Shown here piece after piece: positions 56,555-64,000 of a DNA stretch of 64,000 nucleotides (position 1 is its first letter; each line of letters starts with the position of its first letter). The stretch is from contig NZ_PGGC01000081.1 in assembly GCF_002795305.1 (NCBI RefSeq), positions 1 through 64,000 on the forward strand, read 5' to 3'. The position numbers were made by a program, and so were the translations under genes. The stretch is from Aeromonas cavernicola (GTDB taxonomy: Bacteria > Pseudomonadota > Gammaproteobacteria > Enterobacterales > Aeromonadaceae). The notes below the pieces were generated by a model. That model worked only from the letters and a program-made list of their open reading frames with translations. It did no database searches and was not told the origin of the DNA.

Positions 56555-57286
56555 ATGCATAAAACATATTGGCTGGTTTTGATCCTGTTACAAAGCTGGG
56601 CCGTTCATGCCAAGGCGGTGTTGACGGTCGCCACCGATGCTTGGCCGCCGTTTCGTATTGTCGCTCCTAATGGTCAACTGCATGGTATCGATATTGCTAT
56701 CTTGCGCCGCTTAGAGCAGTTAAGTGGGGTGAGTTTACAGATCAAACAGGTGCCATGGGGGAGAGCGCTCAAGCAGATGGAAACAGGACAAGTTGACCTG
56801 ATGATTGGGCTGGCAATGTCTCCTGCTCGCGCCCACTATATCGATTATTTGCAACCCTCTTACTACCAGTGCCGAACTGTGTTTTATGGTAAAGCGGCGG
56901 CGGCAAAAGCGTTGCGCACCTACGAAGACCTGAAAGGGCAAACGGTAGGGTATGTCCTTAATTCGGTTTATTTTGACCCCTTTGACTCGGATAGCGAGAT
57001 CCACAAATATGGTGTTCGTAACGAGGCACTGTTGTTACAAATGGTTAAGCGAGATCGCCTGCCCCTGATGATTGGTGGTGATTGTCAGGTCGATTATGCC
57101 TTAAGCCTTATTAACGATTCAGAGCTGCAAAAGGCGGAGTATCACTCTCCCCAGGCGATGAAATTGTATCTGGCCATGAGTAAACGCTCCCCTAATCAGG
57201 CACTCAAACCCTTGCTGGTGCAGGCATTGCAGCAACTGATCGATAGCGGTGAAATCGCCACGTTGGCAAAACCGTATCAGCATTAA
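56555..57286 (+). CDS. Periplasmic amino-acid-type binding protein (SBP_bac_3)
   Basis: This 243-aa protein has a signal peptide (about 1-20, VHAKA). A family 3 solute-binding domain begins LTVATDAWPPFRIVAPNGQLHGIDIA in split form, and QVDLMIGLAMSPAR lies near residue 90. No permease or ATPase of that type is next to it, and btuCD downstream belongs to another class, so it may be an orphan receptor. ATG 56555 follows CAGGTGG at nine bases and starts the signal peptide. Confidence 0.85.
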   Translation: MHKTYWLVLILLQSWAVHAKAVLTVATDAWPPFRIVAPNGQLHGIDIAILRRLEQLSGVSLQIKQVPWGRALKQMETGQVDLMIGLAMSPARAHYIDYLQPSYYQCRTVFYGKAAAAKALRTYEDLKGQTVGYVLNSVYFDPFDSDSEIHKYGVRNEALLLQMVKRDRLPLMIGGDCQVDYALSLINDSELQKAEYHSPQAMKLYLAMSKRSPNQALKPLLVQALQQLIDSGEIATLAKPYQH

Positions 57287-57376
57287 TCGGCACTCCTGTT
57301 ATCATCTCGCCCCATCATCAGGATAGGACGAGCAATTAAGTCGGCCCATCGCTCTGGTATTTTCGGGGAGTTTGCT

Positions 57377-58384
57377 TTGTACCTCTCTTTGCTCGCTCGT
57401 CAGCAACGCTGGCAACGTCGCTGGCTATGTGGGCTTACCTTACTGACCTTGCTGCTGTTTTTGTGCTCCCTGATGTGGGGGCAGTTTGTGCTGCGGCCTT
57501 GGCAGCCTCTCGCAGAGATGGAGCGGCAGATCTTGTGGGAATTGCGCTTGCCACGAGCCCTGCTGGCCTTACTCGCGGGTGCCGCACTGGCTTGTGGTGG
57601 CGCTGTGCTGCAGGTGATGTTACACAATCCGGTAGCAGAGCCCGGACTGCTTGGCGTCTCGAGCGGGGCAGGGCTAGCCGCCATGGTGGCGATGGCGGTG
57701 GCCAAATCCCTCGGCCTCTATCTGCCCGGCTGGGGGCTGTCGCTGGCGGCGTTTAGTGGCGCCCTGCTGGTGACCATGCTGCTCATTCGGCTGGCTCGCC
57801 GAGCCCGTCTCGGCCATGCTCGCTTGCTGCTGTTTGGGGTGGCCATCGGTATTCTCACCAATGCCGCCATGACCTGGTTGATGTACTTTGCCGATGACGG
57901 CTCCTTGCGTGAATTTATGTTCTGGATGATGGGCAGCCTCTCTTACGGTAGCCAGCAGTTCGGCTGGTGGTGGCTGGTGCTGCCGCTCACCCTGGGCTGG
58001 CTCTGTTGGCAGGGTAAGGCGCTGCAACAGTTACTGTTGGGGGAGACCCAAGCCCGTCTGATGGGGATGGATGTCGACCAGATGCGGGTGCGGCTGGTGC
58101 TGGCGGTCTGTCTGCTGACCGGTGTGGCAGTGTCTCTGTGTGGCGTCATCGGCTTTGTCGGGTTGGTAGTGCCCCATCTGCTGCGGCTGTGCGGTGGCAG
58201 CGATCAGCGCTTCCTATTGCCTGCCTCTGCGCTCGGCGGCGGGGCCCTGCTGCTGGCAGCCGATCTAGTGGCGCGCTCGGCCTTAAGTGCCGGTGAGTTG
58301 CCCATCGGGGTGATTACCGCCTCGGTGGGGGCGCCGCTCTTTATCTATCTGTTATTGAGGCAAGATGCTGATGGCGCCCGCTGA
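57377..58384 (+). CDS. btuC: Vitamin B12 ABC transporter permease BtuC
   Basis: BtuC forms the dimeric inner-membrane channel for cobalamin. The 335-aa FecCD-type protein has about ten helices. Landmarks include LRLPRALLALLAGAALACGGAVLQ, quoted here only by position (about 55-80), NPVAEPGLLGVSSGAGLA, and the ATPase-contacting GVIGFVGLVVPHLLR. The start is TTG 57377, supported by GGGGAG nine bases upstream. No B12 riboswitch fits in the 90-bp upstream gap. It overlaps btuD by 20 bases. The closely related iron-siderophore permeases are the alternative. Confidence 0.9.
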   Translation: MYLSLLARQQRWQRRWLCGLTLLTLLLFLCSLMWGQFVLRPWQPLAEMERQILWELRLPRALLALLAGAALACGGAVLQVMLHNPVAEPGLLGVSSGAGLAAMVAMAVAKSLGLYLPGWGLSLAAFSGALLVTMLLIRLARRARLGHARLLLFGVAIGILTNAAMTWLMYFADDGSLREFMFWMMGSLSYGSQQFGWWWLVLPLTLGWLCWQGKALQQLLLGETQARLMGMDVDQMRVRLVLAVCLLTGVAVSLCGVIGFVGLVVPHLLRLCGGSDQRFLLPASALGGGALLLAADLVARSALSAGELPIGVITASVGAPLFIYLLLRQDADGAR

Positions 58385-59168
58385 TCCCATGCCTGTTGCT
58401 TCTCGTGCTGCTGTGCCGCTGCTGGAGGCGCGTGCGCTCGCTATTGCCGAGCGGCTCTCCCCCCTTGATATCCGCTGGCATGGCGGCCAGCTGGTGGCAC
58501 TGCTCGGCCCCAATGGCAGTGGCAAGTCGACCCTGCTCGGCGCGTTGGCGGGGATTTTGCCCACCGAGGGCACAGTGCTGCTGGGGGGGGGCGTGCTCAC
58601 TGACCTGAGCTGGCCAGATCTTGCCAAACGGCGCGCCATGCTGCCCCAGCGTCAGCCCCAGCTGTTTCATATTCCGGTGTTTCAGGTGTTGAGCCTCGGG
58701 CTTGATGAGACGGTTGCGCCCGCCAGACAGAGCGAGGCGATCACGGCGCTGTGCGAGGCGCTGGAGCTGGAGGCTTTGCTGGCTCGTGATTTCAGCCGCT
58801 TGTCGGGCGGTGAACAGCAGCGAGTGCTGATTGCCCGCACCCTGCTGCAGGTGTGGCCGAGCCTCAATCCGACCGGCAAGGTGCTGCTGCTGGACGAGCC
58901 GCTGGCGGGGCTCGACCTGCATCATCAGCTGGCGCTGTTGCGGTTGCTGAAAACCCTGGCCGGGCAGGGATTGCTGGTGGTGCTCGCCATCCACGATATC
59001 AATCTGGCTATCGACTGGGCCGACCGAATTCTCTGCCTGCAAGGGGGCGCGGTGGTGCGCGAAGGCGGTGTCGAACTGGTGGATGAGGCGCTGCTGGAGC
59101 AGGTATTCCAGATCCGCACCGACCGCATCGAAGCAGCAGGGCGGGTCTGGTTTATGCCCAGTTTGTAA
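58365..59168 (+). CDS. btuD: Vitamin B12 ABC transporter ATPase BtuD
   Basis: This 267-aa ATPase has Walker A GPNGSGKST (about 48-56), signature LSGGEQQRV, Walker B VLLLDEPLAGLD and switch His AIHDINLAI. The N-terminal 15 residues vary and the start could be ATG 58371. The gene is very GC-rich and contains a run of nine G at 58583-58591 encoding LGGG, a potential slippage site. No btuF homologue is adjacent. A terminator follows 70 bp after the stop. Confidence 0.9.
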   Translation: MLMAPADPMPVASRAAVPLLEARALAIAERLSPLDIRWHGGQLVALLGPNGSGKSTLLGALAGILPTEGTVLLGGGVLTDLSWPDLAKRRAMLPQRQPQLFHIPVFQVLSLGLDETVAPARQSEAITALCEALELEALLARDFSRLSGGEQQRVLIARTLLQVWPSLNPTGKVLLLDEPLAGLDLHHQLALLRLLKTLAGQGLLVVLAIHDINLAIDWADRILCLQGGAVVREGGVELVDEALLEQVFQIRTDRIEAAGRVWFMPSL

Positions 59169-59237
59169 GTCGGGTGTCGAGGAAAGAGTGCTCGGGTAGG
59201 GTCGATTAGCGAAGCGTAATCGGCCGACAGCAAGCAG

Positions 59238-59275
59238 AAGGGGCCGGTATCAACAAATACCGGCCCCTTTGGTTT
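59238..59275. terminator. Terminator between btuD and the aroH tail copy
   Basis: A 13-bp stem AAGGGGCCGGTAT and its complement with loop CAACAA is followed by TTTGGTTT. It lies between convergent transcripts. Confidence 0.82.
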
Positions 59276-59285
59276 GATTCGCAGC

Positions 59286-59400
59286 TCAAGCTTGTTTGCT
59301 CAGGCGTACCTGCGCTGCCTCTGCCAGCAGGGTTTCAGTGTCGCTCCACGACCAGCAGGCATCGGTGATGCTCTGGCCGAAGGGTGATGCCGCAGCCGTT
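59286..59400 (-). repeat. Diverged second copy of the aroH 3' end
   Basis: Directly after the aroH stop the minus strand repeats its last ~37 codons. It reads NGCGIT, then after a one-base shift FGQSITDACWSWSDTETLL, then AEAAQVRLSKQA and a TGA at 59286. About 50 bases in the middle are nearly identical to the aroH copy, while both flanks are diverged. It is untranslated and looks like the end of a different DAHP synthase allele. Confidence 0.88.
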
Positions 59401-60466
59401 ACCGCAGGCTTGCTTTGTTCAACCGTACCAGTGCGGCTTCTGCCAGCATCGCCAACAGGGTTTCAGTGTCGCTCCACGACAAGCAGGCATCGGTGATGCT
59501 CTGGCCAAAGGTAGCTGCGCAGCCATTTTCCACATCCTGCCGCCCTTCCACCAAGAAGCTCTCGGCCATGATGCCGGCGATGCCGGTGCGACCACGGCGC
59601 AGTTGATCGCAGATATCTTGCGCCACCAGCAGCTGGCGGCGGTGATCCTTCATGCTGTTGCCGTGGCTAAAATCGACCACCAGACGCTCCGGCAGGCCCA
59701 CGTCGGCCAGCGCTTCGCACGCTTCGTCAATGCTGGCGGTGTCGTAGTTAGGCCGGTGGCCGCCACGCAAGATCACATGACCAAACGGATTGCCGTTGGT
59801 GCGGTAGATGGTCATCTTGCCGTCTTTATCCGGTGAATAAAAAATGTGGCTGTGACGGGCGGCACGCACCGCATCGATGGCAATACGGGTATTGCCGTCG
59901 GTGCCGTTCTTGAAGCCGACCGGGCAGGAGAGGGCGGAGGCCATCTCGCGGTGTACCTGGGATTCGGTGGTGCGCGCACCGATGGCACCCCAGGTGATGA
60001 GATCGGCAATATACTGGCCGGTTACCATATCGAGGAATTCGGTGGCGGTGGGCATGCCGATCTCGTTGATGTCGACCAGTAGTTTGCGCGCCAGTTTCAA
60101 CCCTTCGTTGACGTCGAAACTGCCATCGAGGCGCGGATCGTTGATCAGCCCTTTCCAGCCGACGATGGTGCGCGGCTTCTCGAAGTAGGTGCGCATCACG
60201 ATGCACAGGCTCTCTTTATACTGCTCGCGCAGGGCATTGAGGCGACGGGCATATTCGTGGGCGGCGACGGGATCATGGATGGAGCAGGGGCCAACGATGA
60301 CCAGCAGGCGCTGATCGTCTCCAGCCAGAATGGCTTCCACCTCGCGACGGGCATCTAGCAGGTTTTGGGCAATGGCATCGGTGATGGGGAAGGCGTGGGC
60401 CAGCTCGCTTGGGGTGATCAGTGACTCTAGGCGACGGGTGCGCAATTCATCGGTGTGAATGGACAT
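59399..60466 (-). CDS. aroH: 3-deoxy-7-phosphoheptulonate synthase, AroH type
   Basis: DAHP synthase condenses PEP and erythrose 4-phosphate, the first step of aromatic amino-acid synthesis. The 355-aa class I enzyme has VIVGPCSIHDP (metal-binding Cys), GARTTESQVHREMAS, PVGFKNGTDGNTRIA and VDFSHGNSMKDHRRQ. The N terminus TDELRTRRLESLITPSELA and the FLDMVTGQYIADLI segment resemble E. coli AroH (Trp-sensitive) more than AroF or AroG. No clear TrpR or TyrR operator was recognised in the 150-bp gap to dgkA. A second copy of its 3' end follows the stop codon. Confidence 0.93.
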   Translation of the reverse strand: MSIHTDELRTRRLESLITPSELAHAFPITDAIAQNLLDARREVEAILAGDDQRLLVIVGPCSIHDPVAAHEYARRLNALREQYKESLCIVMRTYFEKPRTIVGWKGLINDPRLDGSFDVNEGLKLARKLLVDINEIGMPTATEFLDMVTGQYIADLITWGAIGARTTESQVHREMASALSCPVGFKNGTDGNTRIAIDAVRAARHSHIFYSPDKDGKMTIYRTNGNPFGHVILRGGHRPNYDTASIDEACEALADVGLPERLVVDFSHGNSMKDHRRQLLVAQDICDQLRRGRTGIAGIMAESFLVEGRQDVENGCAATFGQSITDACLSWSDTETLLAMLAEAALVRLNKASLR

Positions 60467-60618
60467 ACAGCTTAGTTCTCGAGTGGGTAATGTGGGTAGC
60501 GGTTGGTGAGCGCGTTAAACAGGTGAAGGGATAAAATAAAGCAAAACCGGTTTGATTGAAACCTTGCTTACTCTGCTAGGATAAGGGCCCAAAAACCATT
60601 CCAAATGAGGTAGTTATC

Positions 60619-60999
60619 GTGGCAAAGCCTGGGGCAACGGGGGTGACCCGTATCATCAATGCAACCGGTTACAGCATGAAGGGGCTCAAGTCTGCCTGGA
60701 TCAATGAGGCGGCATTTCGCCAAGAGTTGCTGCTGATCCTGTTGTTAATGCCATTCGCGTGTTGGGTCGGTGATTCTCTTAACCAGATTTTGCTGTTGGT
60801 GGTGCTAAGTTGGCTGGTAGTGATCGTCGAGATCCTTAACTCTGCCATCGAGGCGGTGGTGGATCGGATTGGCTCAGAGCATCACGAACTGTCGGGTCGC
60901 GCCAAGGATTTGGGATCGGCGGCGGTGTTCATCGCCCTGGCATTGAATATGGTGGTTTGGGGGGCATTAGCGGGGCGTAATCTATTGGACTGGTGGTGA
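60619..60999 (+). CDS. dgkA: Diacylglycerol kinase
   Basis: DgkA recycles diacylglycerol from membrane-derived oligosaccharide synthesis to phosphatidate. The 126-aa trimeric membrane enzyme has an N-terminal amphipathic helix, three transmembrane helices and the active-site block EILNSAIEAVVDRI ... ELSGRAKDLGSAAV. GTG 60619 is the start, with ATGAGGTAG upstream; the length is close to E. coli (122). It is divergent from aroH. Confidence 0.96.
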   Translation: MAKPGATGVTRIINATGYSMKGLKSAWINEAAFRQELLLILLLMPFACWVGDSLNQILLLVVLSWLVVIVEILNSAIEAVVDRIGSEHHELSGRAKDLGSAAVFIALALNMVVWGALAGRNLLDWW

Positions 61000-61026
61000 C
61001 GACCAAGGCGTTAGCTAAGATAAACA

Positions 61027-61058
61027 AACCGGTGGGTGAGTAGGGTTACCCACCGGTT
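61027..61058. terminator. Hairpin between dgkA and purN
   Basis: An 11-bp stem AACCGGTGGGT and its complement with a ten-base loop lies between convergent genes; the U run is weak on both strands. Confidence 0.6.
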
Positions 61059-61065
61059 GAGAGGG

Positions 61066-61740
61066 TCACTCTTCAGACGCATAGCCACGGGGGCCTAGCG
61101 GTTTACCGTCCAGTAACACGCTGGCTTGTTGCATCTGCAAACGCCCATCACAGAACCACTGCACCACCAAGGGGTAGATGCTGTGTTCTTGTACCTGAAC
61201 CCGTGCGGCAACCTCTTCGGCAGTATCCCCTGCAAAGATAGGCACGCAGGCTTGCAGAATAACCGGCCCCCCGTCGAGCTCCTCGGTGACGAAGTGAACG
61301 CTGGCACCGTGCTCCTCATCACCGGCGTCAATAGCGCGTTGGTGAGTGTGCAGGCCTTGGTACTTGGGCAGTAGAGAGGGATGAATGTTGATCATCCGCC
61401 CTGCAAAATGACGCACAAGGTCGCCACTTAAGATCCGCATAAAGCCAGCCAATACCACCAAGTCGGGTTGGTACTCCCTCATCAGCGCCAGCAGGGCGGC
61501 GTCATACTCCTCCCGGCTGGCAAACTGCTGCTGGGCCAGAATGGAGGTCGCCACGCCTGCCTCTCTGGCGCGAACCAGACCATAGGCATCGGCCTTGTTG
61601 CTGATGACGCCGACCACTTCAGCGGCAATCTTGCCGCTGAAGTGGTCGAGGATCGCCTGCAGGTTGCTGCCGCTGCCGGAGATTAGGACGAGGATGCGTT
61701 TCATAGAGGAGGTCATTTGGCTGTTGATCCGGTCATTCAT
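61066..61740 (-). CDS. purN: Phosphoribosylglycinamide formyltransferase
   Basis: PurN formylates GAR using 10-formyl-THF in purine synthesis. The formyltransferase core begins at [18 protein letters not shown]; catalytic Asn/His/Asp are in [17 protein letters not shown] and [11 protein letters not shown]. The start at 61740 overlaps the purM stop as ATGA and adds 12 residues before the core. ATG 61704 would give the family-length protein but has no ribosome site (it is preceded by CCTCCT). Translational coupling favours the longer form. Confidence 0.93.
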   Translation of the reverse strand: MNDRINSQMTSSMKRILVLISGSGSNLQAILDHFSGKIAAEVVGVISNKADAYGLVRAREAGVATSILAQQQFASREEYDAALLALMREYQPDLVVLAGFMRILSGDLVRHFAGRMINIHPSLLPKYQGLHTHQRAIDAGDEEHGASVHFVTEELDGGPVILQACVPIFAGDTAEEVAARVQVQEHSIYPLVVQWFCDGRLQMQQASVLLDGKPLGPRGYASEE

Positions 61741-62774
61741 TGAATGACGACCTGCTCCTCACCGTCGGCTGCCTTGGCGATATGACCGATGTGCCATGCG
61801 TTCTCGCCTTCCGCCTGGAGCAGGGTCAGCGCCTTCTCTAGCTGGTTGGCGGGCAGGGCGATGATCATGCCGACACCGCAGTTGAAGGTGCGATACATCT
61901 CGTGACGGGTGACATTGCCTGCCTGTTGCAGCCAGCTAAACACTGCCGGCCACTGCCAGCTCTGCTCATCGATCACCGCTTGGGTGTTGGCGGGCAGGAC
62001 GCGGGGGATGTTCTCCCAGAAGCCACCCCCGGTGATGTGGGAGAGGGCGTGGATCTCGCACTCCTTGATGAGCTTGAGCACAGGTTTCACATAGATGCGG
62101 GTCGGCTCCAGCAGGGCGTTGGCCAGGGTGGTGTCACCCAGCGGCTGCTGCACGTCGGCTTTGGAGACGTCCAGAATTTTACGGATCAGGGAGAAGCCGT
62201 TGGAGTGAGGGCCGCTGGCGGCCAGCGCGATCAGGGCATCCCCTTCACCGACCTTGCTGCCGTCGATGATTTCGCTCTTCTCCACCACACCGACGCAAAA
62301 ACCGGCTATGTCGTAGTCTTCCCCTTCATACATACCCGGCATCTCGGCGGTCTCGCCGCCCACTAGGGCACAGCCTGACTGCTCGCAACCGGCACCTATG
62401 CCGGTGACCACCGCGGCCGCGGTGTCCACGTCCAGCTTGCCGGTCGCATAGTAGTCGAGGAAGAACAGCGGCTCGGCGCCCTGTACGATCAGGTCATTGA
62501 CGCACATGGCCACCAGATCGATGCCCACGGTGTCGTGCTTCTTCAGGTCGATGGCCAGCCGCAGCTTGGTGCCCACACCATCGGTACCGGAGACCAGTAC
62601 CGGCTCCTTGTAGCCCGCAGGGATTTGACACAAGGCCCCAAAGCCGCCAAGACCACCAAGGACTTCAGGACGACGAGTGCGCTTTGACACGCCCTTGATA
62701 CGTTCAACCAGTGCATTGCCAGCATCAATATCTACGCCAGCATCCTTGTAGCTCAGTGAGGTTTTGTCAGTCAC
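61737..62774 (-). CDS. purM: Phosphoribosylformylglycinamidine cyclo-ligase
   Basis: PurM (AIR synthetase) closes the imidazole ring of purines. The 345-aa length equals E. coli PurM. It opens [25 protein letters not shown] and [13 protein letters not shown] form the ATP-binding segment, and [11 protein letters not shown] is a further hallmark. It forms purMN with a four-base overlap and is divergent from upp with a possible PurR site between. Confidence 0.97.
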   Translation of the reverse strand: MTDKTSLSYKDAGVDIDAGNALVERIKGVSKRTRRPEVLGGLGGFGALCQIPAGYKEPVLVSGTDGVGTKLRLAIDLKKHDTVGIDLVAMCVNDLIVQGAEPLFFLDYYATGKLDVDTAAAVVTGIGAGCEQSGCALVGGETAEMPGMYEGEDYDIAGFCVGVVEKSEIIDGSKVGEGDALIALAASGPHSNGFSLIRKILDVSKADVQQPLGDTTLANALLEPTRIYVKPVLKLIKECEIHALSHITGGGFWENIPRVLPANTQAVIDEQSWQWPAVFSWLQQAGNVTRHEMYRTFNCGVGMIIALPANQLEKALTLLQAEGENAWHIGHIAKAADGEEQVVIQ

Positions 62775-62850
62775 GAGTAGTCCCCGTCATGTGAAGAAGT
62801 GGAGGGTAAAATTCGGGGCATATTCTATCAGTGGCGAGGAAAAACCAGAA

Positions 62851-62866
62851 AGGAAATCGTTTGCGC
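62851..62866. promoter_or_regulatory. Possible PurR operator between purM and upp
   Basis: AGGAAATCGTTTGCGC matches the PurR palindrome ACGCAAACGTTTGCGT at 12 of 16 positions, with the right half nearly perfect. The position, 77 bp before purM and 86 bp before upp, is sensible, since purMN is PurR-controlled in E. coli. Confidence 0.5.
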
Positions 62867-62951
62867 TATTTCGGGCGGAAAAGCTCTACAACCCATAGCA
62901 TTTATTGTATGATTCCGCGATTTTTTTGCGGCGCAGTGAGAGGAGATAATA

Positions 62952-63578
62952 ATGAAAATCGTTGAAGTCAAGCACCCCCTAGTCAAACACAAGATCGGCC
63001 TGATGCGCGAAGGTGACATCAGCACGAAACGTTTCCGTGAGTTGGCCAAAGAAGTGGGGAGTTTGCTGACCTACGAAGCGACCTCTGACTTTGAGACTGA
63101 AAAAGTGATCATTGATGGCTGGAATGGGCCGGTTGAAGTAGACCAGATTAAAGGCAAAAAAGTGACGGTAGTCCCGATCCTGCGAGCGGGTCTTGGCATG
63201 ATGGATGGGGTGTTGGAACATATCCCCAGTGCCCGAGTCAGTGTGGTGGGGATCTACCGCGATGAAGAGACCCTGCAACCGGTGCCCTATTTCGAGAAGA
63301 TCGTTAGCAACATCGAAGAGCGTCTGGCGCTGGTCATCGATCCGATGTTGGCCACTGGCGGATCGATGATCGCCACCATTGATTTGCTGAAGAAAAAAGG
63401 TTGCCATTCCATCAAGGTGCTGGTGCTGGTGGCTGCGCCGGAAGGCATTAAGGCGCTTGAGGCCGCCCACCCAGATGTTGAGCTTTATTGCGCATCCGTG
63501 GATCACGGCCTCAATGAAAAAGGTTATATCGTACCGGGCTTGGGTGATGCCGGTGATAAGATCTTCGGAACCAAATAA
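62952..63578 (+). CDS. upp: Uracil phosphoribosyltransferase
   Basis: Upp salvages uracil to UMP with PRPP. The 208-aa length equals E. coli Upp. It has [12 protein letters not shown] at the N terminus, [17 protein letters not shown], the PRPP loop [15 protein letters not shown] and the uracil-binding [18 protein letters not shown] end. AGGAGATAATA precedes the start. uraA, its usual partner in E. coli, does not follow; a DUF2066 gene does. Confidence 0.98.
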   Translation: MKIVEVKHPLVKHKIGLMREGDISTKRFRELAKEVGSLLTYEATSDFETEKVIIDGWNGPVEVDQIKGKKVTVVPILRAGLGMMDGVLEHIPSARVSVVGIYRDEETLQPVPYFEKIVSNIEERLALVIDPMLATGGSMIATIDLLKKKGCHSIKVLVLVAAPEGIKALEAAHPDVELYCASVDHGLNEKGYIVPGLGDAGDKIFGTK

Positions 63579-63628
63579 CCGAGTAATAAGTAATAAAGAA
63601 GAGCAAGTGATTGCCTCTTATTGCACCG

Positions 63629-63663
63629 AACAACAGAGCCGACGCATAGTCGGCTCTGTTGTT
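63629..63663 (+). terminator. upp terminator
   Basis: A 13-bp perfect stem CAACAGAGCCGAC-GCATA-GTCGGCTCTGTTG is followed by only TTC. It lies 50 bp after the upp stop. Confidence 0.7.
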
Positions 63664-63734
63664 CGTGGCTTGCTTGCCGCAGAGCCCGCCTTGCCGCTAC
63701 CATAGCCTCCATCCTCCCTTTCGAGACGCTTGCC

Positions 63735-64000
63735 ATGCTCAAGTTCGTTGTGATGATCCTCTGTAGCTGTTTGCCATTGACCACAATGGCAGTTCAACTG
63801 ACTGATCTGTATCAAGGTCAGGCGCCGATGAGTAGCGATACGGCGGCGGCACAGGCCAAGGCATTGGAGGCCGTATTGCTCAAAGTCACTGGTAAACGGG
63901 ATGTGCTGACGCAACCTGCGGTGGTGAAGGCGCTGGCCGCGCCGGGAGACTATGTCAAACGCTACGGCTATCAAGACCAAGATTCAGTCAAGTATCTCCA
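63735..64000 (+). CDS. DUF2066 protein, N-terminal part (cut by window edge)
   Basis: Only the first 88 residues are present. A signal peptide (about 1-19, cleavage after TMA) is followed by VQLTDLYQGQAPM and the DUF2066 pattern AKALEAVLLKVTGKRDVL. The frame is open to the edge. In Vibrio and Aeromonas relatives a DUF2066 gene stands near purMN-upp and before perM/hda, which fits. The function is unknown. No strong ribosome site was seen before ATG 63735. Confidence 0.8.
   Translation, partial: MLKFVVMILCSCLPLTTMAVQLTDLYQGQAPMSSDTAAAQAKALEAVLLKVTGKRDVLTQPAVVKALAAPGDYVKRYGYQDQDSVKYL

Noticed and set aside
57287-57376. Cobalamin riboswitch expected before btuC
   Set aside because: Only 90 bp separate the genes and no B12-box sequence is visible; the space is too short for the element.

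Overview
The window reads as chromosomal housekeeping DNA from a facultatively anaerobic gammaproteobacterium. Several gene pairs are typical of that class: dnaQ/rnhA divergent, yejK/yejL/yejM, adhE-marC-oppABCDF, purMN/upp, ppk-ppx and gloB-mltD. The periplasmic broad-specificity racemase, the AstE and PilU genes and the moderately high GC point to Aeromonas or a close relative (Aeromonadales). This is inference from gene content, not from a marker gene. No rRNA, tRNA, CRISPR array, prophage or intact insertion sequence was seen.

Layout. 1-7.2 kb: thiI, a DUF2726/zinc-ribbon membrane protein, a GcvR-like ACT protein, then ppk-ppx behind a probable Pho box. 7.2-13.1 kb: gltBD on the minus strand. 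13.1-14.3 kb: a gene-free stretch with a decayed IS4-type relic. 14.3-17.5 kb: yejM, yejL and yejK. 17.5-23.1 kb: malEFGK, a co-directional maltose transporter set with an ornate upstream region. 23.1-29.1 kb: ppk2, an alpha/beta hydrolase, a TusA-like protein, bepA, a TlpA-like lipoprotein, an ArsC-family gene, DUF2069 and tpm. 29.3-36.8 kb: a pitrilysin-type protease, sixA, a small conserved protein, an EamA transporter, a TIGR03503 protein, dnaQ and rnhA. 36.8-41.5 kb: a YafS-like methyltransferase, gloB, mltD, astE and a DUF1127 protein. 41.8-51.6 kb: adhE, marC and oppABCDF. 51.7-54.1 kb: a yybP-ykoY (Mn2+) riboswitch, alx/terC and the racemase. 54.3-60.5 kb: an ICMT-like methyltransferase, pilU, DUF486, a periplasmic binding protein, btuCD and aroH. 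60.6-64 kb: dgkA, purMN, upp and the start of a DUF2066 gene cut by the window edge.

Themes. Polyphosphate is covered by two unrelated kinases (PPK1 and PPK2) and an exopolyphosphatase. Import is covered by maltose, oligopeptide and B12 ABC systems. Envelope upkeep is covered by YejM, BepA, MltD, DgkA and the racemase.

No clearly new multi-gene system was found. The least ordinary signals are small. A second, diverged copy of the 3' end follows both malG and aroH, probably recombination scars. A degenerate repeat precedes the hydrolase gene. An inverted repeat overlaps the adhE core promoter. The malE upstream region has a perfect 17-bp inverted repeat plus direct repeats. A nine-G run lies inside btuD.
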